From: Ochotona curzoniae
Lineage: Eukaryota > Chordata > Mammalia > Lagomorpha > Ochotonidae
Direction of reading: 5' to 3'
Assembly (NCBI RefSeq): GCF_017591425.1
Contig: NW_024465751.1
Span: 8,122,001-8,186,000, forward strand
Length of the DNA stretch: 64,000 bases
Shown here: positions 44,050 through 56,449 of the stretch, piece by piece
Numbering within the stretch: position 1 is the stretch's first letter
Layout of the letters: every line of letters starts with the position of its first letter
The notes under the pieces: generated by a model
Seen by the model: the letters and a program-made list of their open reading frames with translations, nothing else
What the model was told of the DNA's origin: nothing
Databases searched by the model: none
Program-made: the position numbers and the translations under genes

Positions 44050-44757
44050 TCTTTTTTTTTTTTTTTGGTTTCAAAAATATTTTTAATTTATTGAGACTTG
44101 CTTTATACTCCCACATGCAGTTTATTGTGACTGTGTTGGAATCTCCCTTTAATTCCAATAATATTTATTTTAGATAGGCAGACACCCTGGTATTGAGTGC
44201 ATACACATATATTACAATCACACAGCCTACTTAATCATTACATAACATTCTTGTAACAGTTTTCCTGCTAAGGTTTCTATTGTCTGACTTTAGAATGGCT
44301 ACTTCTGCTTGTTTTTGTTTTCTATTAGCGTAGAATACCTTTTTCTATCTTTTTACTTCCAGTCTGTGTGTTGGTTAGGTGTGGTTCCTGTAGGCAGCAA
44401 GTGGAATGTTTTTAGTCCACTAAGCCAGTCTGCATTTTTAATTTGAGAATTTAGGCCATTTATAAAGTTATTGATCTGTAACATTTACATTCCATATTAT
44501 GGATGTTATTGATCCTGCTATGTTCCTGTTGCTTGGATTTCCTTTCCACCTTCACATTCTTCCATTCTGATGACTGTCTCTGTTTCTGTGTATAGCAGAT
44601 CCTTAAGTCTCATCTGTAATGGTGAAGGAATAGTAGCGAGTTCTTTCTATTTCTGTTTGTTTTGGAAGGTTTTTATTTCTCCTTCAATGATAAGTAAGGG
44701 TTTTGCTGGTTATGGAATTGTGGGTTGACAGGTTTTTGTTGTTTGTTTGTTTGTTTT
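44050..44757 (-). mobile_element. L1 fragment, reverse (ORF1 end into ORF2 start)
   Basis: The plus strand reads GGTTTTGCTGGTTATGGAAT and TTTATTTCTCCTTCAATGAT (antisense of the ORF1 C-terminal 'NEGEIKTF' region). Before it come AATTTAGGCCATTTATAAAG and GACTTTAGAATGGCTACTTC (antisense of the endonuclease region). It begins with a 17-bp T run. Confidence 0.65.
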
Positions 44758-46853
44758 TTGAAGAAGAGCAGTTTCATTCTTTCATATTCACATAATCTGA
44801 TCACATACATGATTTGCCCCACTCAGTAATCTTCAGTAGTTGCTACAGTTTGAATGCATGTAGACTGTTCCAGTGGAAACTTCGTTGCCAATGTAGTCTT
44901 ATTAGTTCTTTTTAGAGAGGGGGGTAAGACTATTATTTTTTCCATATTGTTTCCCCCAATTTTAAGAGGGAGTTGAAGAACATACAGTAAAGTCTTTTAT
45001 AGGCCTACAGGTCTATAAGGCTGTCATGTGACTTCTCACACTTGATGGCACTGTACTTTTAGATTCATGTGACACTGTCAAACTTTAAATATTTAATCTA
45101 TTTTTAACAATTTAAAAATCACTTCAAGATTCAGTCCAAGAGGAGTTGAGAAACATGGCTGTCACACAAAAGAACATGATCACATGTGTATTTTTAGTTG
45201 CCAAAGCACCATATGGAGGTGGGATTTTAAGTTTTTTCCTCTTTACTGGATTAGTTAACTTATCTACAATAAACTACGAGAACACATGACATGAATCCCT
45301 GACACAAAGCTTTCATTATGTCAGTAACTTGGACATTGAAAACAGACTTTCTGGGTTAATTCTATCTCCTACTCCACAGATTCAAGATGGCTGAATAGGG
45401 AAAAAGACGTGTTCTTTTGACCACAGGAAGATAGCAAAAGAAAAACAGAGGAATCACATTCCCAGCAGACAGCTGGAGAGAGGCCTACAATGGAAATGTC
45501 TATGCAAAGAGAAACTCCATGGAAATTGGCAATGGTACAATCACGCAGCAGCTAGTGGGATACCGCCAGTGACTCTCAGCCAGTGCTGGGGAGGGGATAC
45601 CCTCTCAGAGCAGGCAAGAACCTGTAGCAGCCCACAAGCCATGGGTAACACGAGGAGCGAGAGCACTGACTTTAAGTCAGACCTGAAGCACCGGCAGGGG
45701 CAGGATGCACCTAATCCCGTGGAAATAGAGCTCCTTGCTTTCTTCCCCTGTCCTACCAAGGCAGCTGGCAATCAGCAGGCAGAAGCACCTGTTAATATGC
45801 ACGGAGTGGCTTCTGTGGCCTGTGCACCACCAGCGGGCTTTGCACGAGGGATAGATCTGCAGGCCCCACTGACCTTGACTCTACCCTGCAAAGTTGACAG
45901 GAAACAGTGTGACCACGAAAACCCATGAAGAGAGGGCACACTGCTCCCTTCCTCTCAGCCCACCAAGGATCAGACTCAGCTTGCCAAGGAAGAGTACCAC
46001 AGACCTCTGTCGGCCAGACAGCAGACCCTGGAAATAGAGCAGCTTTGTTCCTGGCTTGGGAGGCTCCCAGTGTTGAAAGCGGAGCCCTGCCTTCTGTGAG
46101 GGAGCCTGTGCCCTATGACTGTGAACCTGTGACTGTGCAGTCATGGAGGGGGAAGAAAGGGCATGTCACTTTGGGCAATCACTGGTTCCAGCTCCAGAGG
46201 CTCAGAGTTACCCGAGTTCTAGGGAGGCTCACTGAAGGGCCATGTTCAAACTGAGAAGCATGTAGCTCCAGCAGCGGCTCCGGTACCTGACTGGGTGGGG
46301 TGCACAGGCACTGTGCATTCAATCCTGGCAGATGGTTCACCTTGGCAGAGATGTTCCTCTCTCTGTAAACACACCAGCTAATGCAAAAATATCCTCCCCT
46401 GTAAGGAAGACACAGGATCTACCACTCTCAACTTGGGTGTGGTTCTTAGATTTTGCCCCCACCCTCAAGCACTGGTCAAAGCTCCTGGCCCCACCCAGCA
46501 CACCCGCTGATTTGTGCTGAAGGAGCAGACACTCCACTAAGCCACAGAGCCACATCTCAAAGAATGAAACCATCAGAGGAGAAAACCCCAAATATATGTA
46601 GATACAAGAAACATGAACAAGGAGGAAAATATGACTCCCCAAGAGAAACAATACTCAATGTGAGAATTCAAATAAATCTAAAGAAAAAAAAAAAAACATT
46701 GCTCAGAATCACAGAGAGGCAAATACAGGATTGAAAAAAAAATTGATATATGACATAGATGAGAAGTTCTTCCAGGATATAGAGACACTAAAGGCAAATC
46801 AAATGGAAATATTAGCAATGAAAGATCAAATGTGTCAAATAAAAAAATACAGT

Positions 46854-47155
46854 TGTTAATCTGGAGGACCCGGGGACAGGCAGAAAGCCCGTAGGTGGCG
46901 CCAAAAGTTCCCGCCAAGAATAATCACCCCAAACTCATTTAACTGGAGCTGACCAATCAGAAGACAACAGCAAGCCCCCATCATCCCCACTAAAGGGATG
47001 TGAGGCCTAGTGCACACATAACTTCACCAGCCTGCGGACCTTAGCTACCACGTGGACCGATGAACCTCGCCCAGGAGCAGATTTCAATAAACCTGGTTTT
47101 ACCATCATTCTGGTCTCGTTAGTCCTGCTGTTTCAGTGTGGTTTTGTATCTAACA
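46854..47155 (+). mobile_element. Solo LTR of an endogenous retrovirus (302 bp)
   Basis: It begins TGTTAATC and ends TCTAACA, with TG...CA ends. A CCAAT box (GACCAATCAGAAG) lies near 46950 and AATAAA at 47086-47091. The flanking pentamers ACAGT and ATAGT differ at one base. It interrupts the ORF1 coiled-coil region of the half-L1. No internal viral genes are present. The class is unresolved. Confidence 0.75.
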
Positions 47156-47876
47156 ATAGTCAGTAGCCTAAACAACATATTCCATGAAGCAGAGGAAAGA
47201 ATATCCTAACTATAAGATATACTCTAGAAATATCTCAGTCAGAAAAAAGAAACTAGAAAAACAAAAGACAGTGCTTACAATTTATGGGATACCATCAAAT
47301 CATCAACCACATGTCTTAAGAAAACAGGGAAAGAATAAGTTAGAAGACCTATTCAGTGAAATAACAGCAGACTATGTCCTTAATTTGGAGAAACACACGC
47401 ACATCCAACTCCTAAAAGCACACAGACTCCTAACAGACCAGATCAGAAGAGATCCTCACCATAACACTACGTGACACTCTCAAAAGTTAAAGAAAAGGTC
47501 CCAACACGTGCAACAGAGATCCATCAAATCACCTTCAAAGGCTCCCCAACTGTATTGATAACTGATTTCTCATCAGAAACCCTACAGGCATGGAGAGAAT
47601 GCAGAGTCCTGAAAGATAAAAACATCAACCCAGAATAGTATACACAGTGAAGTTCCCACTTACAAATGAAAGTGAAATAAAGACTTTCTAAAACAAACAA
47701 AAATGGAAAGAATGTATCACCATTCATCCAGCCTTACAAACAATAATTAAGGAAGGTCAAGGTCATGCTACACACAGGAACATAGAAAGATAGTTACCAT
47801 CAAGAAAAAGGGTAAAGGTGGAAAGCCTCCTAGCAAAAGCATAAAGGAAATCCTGAAGAAACAATAGAAATCTTAT

Positions 47877-48058
47877 GGGGAAGGAAGGAAGGGAAGGAGG
47901 GAAGGAGGGAAGGAGGGAAGGAAGGAAGGAAGGAAGGAAGGAAGGAAGGAAGGAAGGAAGGAAGGAAGGAAGGAAGAAACGAAGGGAGGGAGGGAGGGAG
48001 GGACCGGGGAGGGAGGGAGCAGGGAGGGAGAGAGGAGGGGAGGGGGGAGGATAGGGTG
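47877..48058 (+). repeat. (GGAA)n / (GGGA)n purine tract
   Basis: About 180 bp of purine repeat, with GGAA units centrally and GGGA units on both sides. It sits where L1 3' UTRs carry their G-rich tract, so it probably expanded from that tract. The minus-strand 90-aa proline/serine/leucine frame is a repeat artefact. Confidence 0.95.
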
Positions 48059-48110
48059 AAAAGTATTATATTGTTAAAACTGTATATATGAAATAAAATC
48101 ATTTCATAAT

Positions 48111-48825
48111 CTTGGAGTGTTATTAATCCTTATAAAATTTAATCTTTATCCATCTCTGTTAAAATAGGAAAACAACAGTATTTTCTTCATACAAACTAAA
48201 TGAACTCATTGATAGACTGCTTAGCACAGAGCCCAGTACTGAATAAACACTGAACAGGCAGGAGATGTTTTTATTTATATTACTGGCACAAGCAGCTCTC
48301 TAATCAGAAGGTCATCCTTCTGAATTGACCTGCAGTTCAATTTAGTGAACAGAGTACACCTACTTCCTTTTTGAAAATACACAGATACTTTGAAGATAAC
48401 TGCACTGAAGACATACTGAGATGTTTGCCAGCAGCAGTGTTGTAACTGTAACACTGTGAATGAGGCAATGTTCAGCTTTGTAGGTCAGCAATCAAGGTTA
48501 CAGAATTATCTGCTTTCAAAGGTCAAAGTTAGCCCATTTATCAAGAACCTTTACTAGTCAGGAGGCTGGAGGTGCTGGGTTGACAGAATTAGTTAGATCT
48601 CACAGATAAGGCAAGGAGCCAAGTTGCATCATTGTATCAGAATACAGATATTCAATTTTTAAAGCATGGCAAATGGAACCTAAAAGACAGGACTATATAA
48701 GGTGTACATATACTCAGCTAACAAGGGTAATACTGTAGAAGTGACAGTGAAGTGAGCTTTCAAATGGAAAAAAAAAAGAAGGGGGGCAGTAGGAGTTGGA
48801 GATTCCAAATTCTAGTTCTAAAGTT
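48111..48825. other. Intronic sequence, nothing recognised
   Basis: No named repeat or exon could be supported. Confidence 0.5.
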
Positions 48826-48830
48826 TCGGT

Positions 48831-49135
48831 CAGGGGTCAGCGTTGTCGTACAGTGGGCAAAAGTAGCTCCTACGACACCAGCATTTCATGTTGGCACCAG
48901 TTTACATCCCAATTGCTCCACTTCAGATCCAACTCCTGGGAAAGCAACGGAGGATGACTCAAGTGCTTGGGCCCCTGCATCCGCACGGGAGCCCCAGAAG
49001 AAGCTTCGGGCTTCTGGCTCCTGCTTGGCTACTGCAGCCATCTAGGAAGTGATGCAGGGAAGGGATTAAAGATCACTCTTTCTCCCTCCTTTTCTCTCTG
49101 TAAGAGGACTGTCAAAGAAACGAATGAATCTTATT

Positions 49136-49177
<42 letters not shown>
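48831..49177 (+). mobile_element. CSINE with (CA)n tail
   Basis: CAGGGGTCAGCGTTGTCGTA, GACACCAGCATTTCATG, TGCTTGGGCCCCTGCATCC and AAGCTTCGGGCTTCTGGC. The tail is a (CA)n tract at 49139-49177. Confidence 0.88.
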
Positions 49178-49179
<2 letters not shown>

Positions 49180-51085
49180 TGGATAAAGCTCTGGTTAACA
49201 AGTCAAGCTGGGCCTCAGACAATAGTTAGCACCAAGGATCAGTCATGTAAGTGAGTCACATTTCAAAATCTAGAGCCAAAAATGACTGCCATCTTAACAA
49301 ACATCACATGGAGCACTTCCCAGCCTAGTGCAGTCAATATATTGAATGATAAAAAGAACAGTTTTTGTGGTTTGACAACCTTCAGTTAGGGGATAATTTG
49401 TTAAAGGAGCCATGAGGGCGTACGCCAAGGTAGGTGTGAACCTCACTCCCAGGTCTGACTTCATTACTGCTCATGTAAGCCCCACCTTCAAGTATGAGCA
49501 ATAGTGTGCATGCACAGTGATGGGAGCAACTGCTAGGGCGATCACTGCAGAGGAGTTACTACAGTGTGTGATCAACACTCAGAACCTTTAATAAACGCAC
49601 TAGCACTTGTCCTATTTTTTTTTTTACTTGTCCTATTTTTTTTAACCTCATTACATTTCCAGATCTAATTTAAAATGTGCTTTTAATGAAAAACAGAGTA
49701 ACTCAATCACTTGATAAGCAGTAACAGGTAAACAGACTTCTGCAAATGTATTTTCCCACTGTTCTGAGAAGCTCAGATGGGGCCTATTAAAATCATTAAA
49801 TAAACAAACAAAAAAAATACGTACATTAAAATCCCTGTTCACATGGTGGTCACCTGTTCTGCTTCTATTGTAACTATATTAAAATGTTAGGAGCAGATGA
49901 CATAAAGATTTTGCTCAAATGTTTTATAGAGTTTTTCCCATTGGCTACATGTTAAAGTATATGACAAAGAGAAGTAAAATTAGCATCACTAGAAAGAGAA
50001 GATGTAAATACTTGTTAAGTGCATGAATGCAGAGTAGAGTACTAGAACCTACAATCTGATAACCAACCAATACAAGAGGGAAGGCAAGACATCCTCTTAC
50101 AGCTGAGCATGTGAAACACTTGTAATCTCTGAACAGCTATCTCTGGCATCTGCCTAGATCTAAAAGGTTTCTGGGCATAACAGCAATTTGACAAATTATT
50201 CTGGTTGCATTTTTTTGTGATAGGCAACATTATTTATATTTTAGTTACCCAATTATTAACCAGCTAAACAAAGGCACAAGCTATGCCTTGGAAACTGTGA
50301 AACTGGAAAGATATTACAGATAAAATCACTATCACCTCCATATTACTAAGTTTCAACCAAGATTCAAACACCTTCTTAACACTGAAAGAACAAAGATGAG
50401 GCAGAGCAATTTTTTCAAACTCAACCAACTCTAAAACTCCCCAAGAACTCTAAAAGATACCATCCCAAGGGAATAGTGAGCATGAACAGAAACTGCATTT
50501 GCTACATAGCATATTATATAATCTTTGTTAACTAGTTTAAATGTCTATTTTTGTCTGTCCCATTGGAGCACCAAGCTTTTTTCTTGAAATTAAATTCCAT
50601 AATAATTTTTCTGAAACTGGAACATATTTCTGATTTTAAACCATATCATAAATGCCATTTTTCCTATTAAGAAAATAATGCCTCTCCTAATCTCAGCCCT
50701 CATTATGTACTCACCCCAGCCACAAAACACATTCTCGGCACCACTCCCCACCCCAATGGTACTTGCTTCCCACTTAATCCTCTGTATATCAAAGCAAGAA
50801 TTCACAGGCTGACCAGCGAAAATCAGAAATAAGTCCTGCATGACAAAGCTTGTAACTCTTTCAAGCCAGGAATAACCAGAAAAAGCAAATGGTGCCCATA
50901 TATCATATGCAAAGGAAAGGAAGCCTCAAATAAAATAGCTAGTTCACACACACTCAGCTGGGAGGCAGCAGACTCTTCACGTTTACCCTATGTTTACCTA
51001 CATTTTGTACAATACCAACACTGAGCAAACACTCTGGCCGATGTATCGATTTCTCTCTCCTACCAAAGACCCAAATAATTAAAAT
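49180..51085. other. Intronic sequence, nothing recognised
   Basis: 1.9 kb without a recognised SINE. A short duplication of TTTACTTGTCCTATTTTTTT-type text lies near 49608-49640. Frames at 50042-50230 and 50590-50841 are unassigned. Confidence 0.4.
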
Positions 51086-51089
51086 CAAA

Positions 51090-51310
51090 ACAAATGTGAA
51101 TGCTATGTGCCAACCATAACGAAAGCATTTTGCACACATTATTTCTCAGATCAACCCTGGGATTAAGCGGGTATATGTGCACAAATCAAGTGCTCACTAG
51201 AAATTACCTATTTTATTATATTATCCCCACTTCACAAAGGAAAAAAACAAAACTTAAAGTCCCAGAACTGAGTTTGAACCCAGTGACCTGATTACAGAAG
51301 TAGGTCTTAA
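51090..51310 (+). repeat. MIR remnant
   Basis: GAATGCTATGTGCCAACCAT, ACACATTATTTCTCAGATCA, TATCCCCACTTCACAAAGGA and TTTGAACCCAGTGACCTGAT. Confidence 0.75.
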
Positions 51311-52135
51311 AGCCTAAGCTATTTTGTCTCACCTGCTGTTCTCTTCACCAAAAGAGAAAGAAAAGAACCCAGTGGCCTTTCTACAGCAAGAAATGAATGT
51401 AACTTCTCGAAGCTGCAAGCATTCCAGGCTGTCACATGTGGTGCTAAAAGTCTTAGAAAGCTACAGATAACCTTCAACCTAAACTGCCTCAAGTTTCCAA
51501 AACCTATCACAGCTACCAGGAAAAATTCTGCATAAATCTCACACATCTTTCTGTCGTAAATAAAAACACTTTTGTTTCAGATAATGTTCCCAAGTATGTT
51601 TGCATAATGAAGAAATCCTGGAAAATGAATATAGTATCTCTTCCAAACACAGGAAAGTAAGTGCAGTAAACACAGGTCTTCCTCCAGGAGAAAAGTCATC
51701 CAGACTTACTGCCCTTTTCAGAAATCTGGCTCCCCTAAACCCGAGGTTACTCAGGTACGAAACAAACTTTGAGCAGTATTACCACATCAACCCAAAAGCA
51801 CTTGGGGTGGGGATAAGAACAAGAAAAGAAGCCGTAACGCTCACAGTGCTTGAAGTGCAACAGATAATAAGGGCCTTGTCTTCTGACAGCATCCATGGAC
51901 TTGTAGCCAGGTACCTTCTAAAGTCAGACTCTTGACAGACCTTGACATCAAGCTGTCTACACATCTTTTCTCCCCTCAGAAACACTCTCTCCCACTCTAT
52001 AGGGAACACTTAGTTTTATTTAATGTCATCACAGGCTGTATGGAAATTCTCCTCAAAGCCCTAAAAATTGATAAGTAACCCATAGTGCTCCCCTTGCTTC
52101 CTGCAAATACTTTCTATCATGGGACGCTCACAACT
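51311..52135. other. Intronic sequence with an unassigned 111-aa frame
   Basis: The frame at 51600-51935 (plus) has a near-average composition but no domain, no clear acceptor or donor and no repeat match that I recognise. I do not call it a gene. Confidence 0.4.
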
Positions 52136-52139
52136 TTAT

Positions 52140-52560
52140 TCCACTTGCTTATTCATGTGTGCTAGGCCACCTATCAATTAACTACTACACAGTGGTATAT
52201 TACTTGGTCATAAAAAAGAAATAACGTATTTATTTATGCTACACCACAGGTGAGCCTTGAAAATACGGTGTGGATGAATGAACTCAGTCATAAAATATCA
52301 CATATCACACAATTCCATTTATATAAATGCATGAATCAATTGAGACAGAATGTAGATTTATAGCTCCTTATTGCTGGAGGGAAAAGAAAGAAAGGTAACA
52401 GCTAAAGGGGACAGGGCTTGTTTTATAAAGCTATGCACAAATACTCTAAGCCTGACTGTGAGGATGGCTGCTCATATATGTTAATACTTCAATTACTAAA
52501 TTGTGAACTCTATGATATCTGATACACATCCATAAGTTATTTTTATAAGTTTCAGTTAAT
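52140..52560 (+). mobile_element. Ancient L1 (L1M-type) 3'-end remnant
   Basis: CAGTGGTATATTACTTGGTC, CAGGTGAGCCTTGAAAATAC, CACAATTCCATTTATATAAA and TATAGCTCCTTATTGCTGGA are in the order of an old L1 3' UTR. Confidence 0.75.
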
Positions 52561-52564
52561 TGGG

Positions 52565-53220
52565 AAGAAGTAAAAGGAAAGCAAGGTTAAAATAAGTAAA
52601 ATCCTGTTACATGGAATATAAAGCAATAAATACTAAATAACCTCTCTTCTAAAATAAATTTCAATCAAGCGAAACTGTTTCCCATTTGCTAAATGCACCA
52701 AACTTACTAGTGATTAGCATTGCTGGAGGACACGCTGACGTGCAAAGCACCTGCGAAGGTGTGTGCACGCACATGCTCAGTGCAGCATCACAGACGCTAC
52801 TCTGGAGCTCAGTTCTATCCTAGTCAAACTAAACCTGGTGACTTCGTGCCAGTGGGTTAATCCCTGAGGGGTTAAGCTCTGTCATTTGTCTTCATGGGCT
52901 CATTAAGGAGAGCAGAAACCTGAAACAAGATCTCCGTATTTGTGCAGAATAATTTCATACCTTTTTACTTCTGGTACAGTGCTTGTCAAATAATGGCTAC
53001 TCAAAAAGTATTGTGTAACTTACTCCAGAAAATGTAAGGGACTGTTGGAAGCAAGATGATCAAAATCCATAAACTTCAATACAGACATAGAGAACTCTAG
53101 CAGGTACCAATTAAGCCATTGTACCAGGCCCTAAATAAATCTTAAAAGTAAAAAAAAAAATTTTTTTAATAATCCATGACATAGAAGCTATCAAAACTGA
53201 TATTAAGCAATCTGCCTTTC
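52565..53220. other. Intronic sequence with a tiny SINE-like scrap
   Basis: GCCATTGTACCAGGCCCTAA near 53115-53134 looks like the head of a reverse CSINE, but nothing else of it remains. No gene was seen. Confidence 0.4.
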
Positions 53221-53221
53221 T

Positions 53222-53511
53222 ATTTTTAAAGATTCATTTATCTGAAAATCAGTTAGAGAGAAAAAGAGATTTTCCATCTGTTGGCTCACTTCCCGGATGG
53301 TTTCAATGGTCAGGGCTGGGTTAAGTCAAAGTCTTGGGCCAGGAACTTCTCCCAGGTCTCCCACATGGGTATCTAGGGCTCAAATACGTTGGGCCATCCT
53401 CTACTGCTTCTCCCAGGCCATTAGTAGGGAGATGGATCAAAAGTGGTGCAGCTATGACTTAAACCCCGGCACCCAGAGGGGGTGCTCATTATGCTACAAT
53501 GCAAGCCCCAT
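53222..53511 (-). mobile_element. CSINE, reverse orientation
   Basis: TTTTTAAAGATTCATTTATC, GGTCTCCCACATGGGTATC, CTGCTTCTCCCAGGCCATTA and GCTACAATGCAAGCCCC. Confidence 0.85.
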
Positions 53512-53514
53512 AAT

Positions 53515-54510
53515 AAACTCTTCTTAAAAATTAGTGTCTACTTGTAATTCAACAAACTGATCAGCCAAAAGAAATCTTTTGGAAGAATCATTTCTGCTCT
53601 CCTCCGTGTAATCCCTTTTCATGTATCATTCGATTATCAAATCTCAACCCATTTTCAGTTCCATGAATCTGACAGCAGCCAATCACAGAACACTTTCATT
53701 CAGAGCAGGGACCAATGAAGTCCAACTTGCCACTGGTTAACTCACAGCCATCTGCCTATGCTCTGCTGGTAGCTGCTTCAGAGCAGAAATGGTGGCATTG
53801 AGTAATGCAGCAGAGACCATAGGCAATACAAAGCCAAAAGTTGGATGGGAAACAGGATATTCTATTAGTCTCTTCAGATCCCCATCTCTAATGGCAAGAA
53901 CAGGGGCTTACAAACAGCTGAAAGCAAAGAACTGCTCAATTATTTTGATGAACAAGTACGAGCAAACTCAAAGAGACCAATTTGGTCTGGATAGGAAAAG
54001 AAAGTCTGAAAAAAAAAAAGTAGGGGGGACACTTAAATTCAGTCCAAAAGATGAAGTGATGTCTTCCAAGACAGCAAGAGGGAGAAGACATGCTACGGAG
54101 AAGTCACATGACTAAAGACAAGGGACACAAGAACCACCCAGTAACTATGGTATATATTCCCTTATCAGTGACTTTGGGTTACCTAGGGTCACCTGTGTTA
54201 TACAAGCATTAAATGGAAAGTTGCAGAAATAGACAAGTTCTGCATTTCAAATTGCACACCACTCTCAGTAAGATCACGTAATCTCTTGCCATTCTACTCC
54301 ATTCCAACAGGAATATGAATCACCCCTTTGCCCAGCATATTCATATTGTATATGCTACTCACCTGTTAGTAACTTAGTAACTACCTCAGTTATCAGATTA
54401 ACTGCTCCTGCTCAAGTAATCATTACATAGCTATATCCAGCTCACTTAACCATTTCACCCTGGCACTGTATTTCACATTATCACAATAATTTAGTATAAT
54501 GTCACAGAAT
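53515..54510. other. Intronic sequence, nothing recognised
   Basis: The 108-aa frame at 53789-54115 is lysine-rich with no recognisable domain and no exon signals. CCAAT motifs near 53678 and 53711 are probably incidental. Confidence 0.4.
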
Positions 54511-54516
54511 GTTTTT

Positions 54517-54787
54517 AATGTTTAATTTTATTTATTTGAAAGAGGGACAGAGATCTTCCATCTTCTGGTTCACTCCCCCAATTCCTGCAGTCAGGATCCA
54601 GCTAGGATAAAATCAGGAACAGAAACTCAAACCAGGCTGCCCACAGATGTCAAGGACCAAACCACCTGTTCAGTTCCTGCTGTCTCCCATGTATACATCA
54701 GCAGGATGCTGGAGTCAGAAGCCAAGCCAGACTGAGATACACACGTGACAAATAGCATCTTATTTGCCACATCAAATACCTGCTCCA
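54517..54787 (-). mobile_element. CSINE (old), reverse
   Basis: TTTAATTTTATTTATTTGAA, CCTGCTGTCTCCCATGTATA, ATCTTATTTGCCACATCAAA and TACCTGCTCC. Confidence 0.72.
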
Positions 54788-54789
54788 AA

Positions 54790-55767
54790 AAGAGAGTAAG
54801 AGAGACTGACAATATTACATCATTTTTATCACAGTTTCTGGGTTTTCTTTATTACCCTTCATTATTATCGTTAAGACTAATTTACACACATTGTTACTAT
54901 ATATAGGATCTGGTACTGTCAGTGGCTTCAAGTCTACTCTGAGGTTCTGGAACACATCCCTTGCAGATAAGGGAGGAGTGGGGTTAACTGGTGATATCAT
55001 GACCATTCTTGTAAACTGTGCTCAATGGTTTAAAAGGTTGTAGAAACTGAGAGCTCCCATGTCAGATGATTTGTTCATGGGTAGAGAAATGATCACTCAA
55101 AAATAATCTTTGGATTTCGTTTCAAAAGTCCACTGAGGTAACCTTAAAAGTCAGTCATGGGAACCGCACAGAAGCCCTCTGTGCCTCATTCCGCAGAGGA
55201 GCTCTCTCACCTCCGGCTGCAGAAGATGACAGCTGTGAGAAGGGCTATCTGCCACGAGCAGAGGTGTCACGTCTACTGCGCAGATACACAGGATTGATCT
55301 CTGAGCCTACTGACACTTAAAAGAGGTAAACCACACTTTCAAAAGATAATGGAGTAAGACTGTACGAGGAGTCATTAAAATATTTATTTGTAATCTGAAA
55401 TAGAGTATTGCTATGAAAACAAATACATGACAACATTTCTTTACAGATAAGTATATAGTCCTTATAAATCTCAAAGCTCAAACTGGTAACAAGGCTATTA
55501 ATTACCTACTACACTGCATTGTGGGGGAAAATCTAAAGAAACGACTACCCACAGGGCTCTCAGAATACACTAGGCACACAAAACGCAGAATTGGCTATTA
55601 TCAGGTTGCCTGTTCAGTAGCATCTACAAAAGATGTGTGCATGCTGGATGGAGAATCAGACTGTTAGACTGTAACACAGGAAGTCATTCACTGACTCTTG
55701 AGTGGAATAAGTAAACTCCTAATTTCCTCATGGGATATTCACTACCATGCTATTTTTATCTTGTGCA

Positions 55768-55799
<32 letters not shown>

Positions 55800-56140
55800 T
55801 GTGTACACATTTATATATACATATATATACACATTTATATATGGTTTTCTGATCTAACTAAATTAGTAGTCTTTAGAAGGAATGGACAATAATTGGTGAT
55901 TAATCAACACAAAGTACTAATGGCTACAAAAGAATAGTGAACAACAACCAAACTCAAATAAATGTTTTAGTAAAGGGGGACCTGCCCTTGTCCAGGCACT
56001 GCTCTGTGCAAGAGGAAACCTACACCCTTATGTCAGAGTCAAAGCTGTCACTGCCACCGCGACCAGTGATTCTGAACTTCCCACCCCTCCTTCACCTGCT
56101 CTACATGGTACTCGCTGTGTAACTTTTCCACCTGACATTG
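54790..56140. other. Intronic sequence with (GT)n and (AT)n tracts
   Basis: A (GT)n tract lies at 55767-55804, followed by TATA-rich repeats to about 55840. No gene or named interspersed repeat was recognised. Confidence 0.5.
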
Positions 56141-56147
56141 CTTTTCA

Positions 56148-56446
56148 GGTTGATTTATTTTCGTGCCATTGAAAATGCAGAGAGACATTAACAGAGACAG
56201 AAAGAAAAAGATCTTCCATCTCCCCAAACACCAGAACAACCAGATCTGAGGCAGGTGGAAGCCAGGGCCAGAAACTCCATCTGGTCTCCAAAGGAGGTGG
56301 CAAGGACCCAAGTACTTGAGCCTTCACTGCAGCCTCCCTGGGTGGGCATCCCCAGGAGAAGGACCAAAAGAAAGGAGCTGGAACCTGAATCAGGTACTCA
56401 GACGGGGAGCACAGATGGCCCAAGTGGCTGTCTAATGATGGTGGTC
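56148..56446 (-). mobile_element. CSINE (old), reverse
   Basis: TTGATTTATTTTCGTGCCAT, AGACAGAAAGAAAAAGATCT, GACCCAAGTACTTGAGCCTT and CCCAAGTGGCTGTCTAATGA. Confidence 0.72.
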
Positions 56447-56449
56447 AAT

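Larger units (their letters stand above)
45381..48110 (+). mobile_element. ORF1-only (half-L1, HAL1-like) element with solo LTR inserted
   Basis: It starts with the L1 5'-UTR phrase TTCAAGATGGCTGAATAGGG. It passes through a degraded ORF1: 47184-47474 encodes part, with EKHTHIQLLKAHRLL and RRDPHHNTT, and 47560-47790 matches the ORF1 C-terminal domain with stops. It ends in a purine tract and AAAACTGTATATATGAAATA. No ORF2 sequence lies between the ORF1 end and the 3' UTR. Without the LTR it is about 2.4 kb, close to the size I recall for HAL1. No TSD was found. Confidence 0.65.

Noticed and set aside
47877..48058. CRISPR-like regular repeat array
   Set aside because: It is a tetranucleotide purine repeat with no spacers in a mammalian genome. 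The 41-bp array at 30843 likewise has no spacers.
47830..48102. 90-aa minus-strand Pro/Ser/Leu-rich frame
   Set aside because: It is a translation of the GGAA/GGGA purine tract, a simple-repeat artefact.
51600..51935. 111-aa plus-strand frame in non-repeat sequence
   Set aside because: No domain, no exon boundary signals and no similarity to known proteins that I can recall. The length is within chance expectation for 64 kb.
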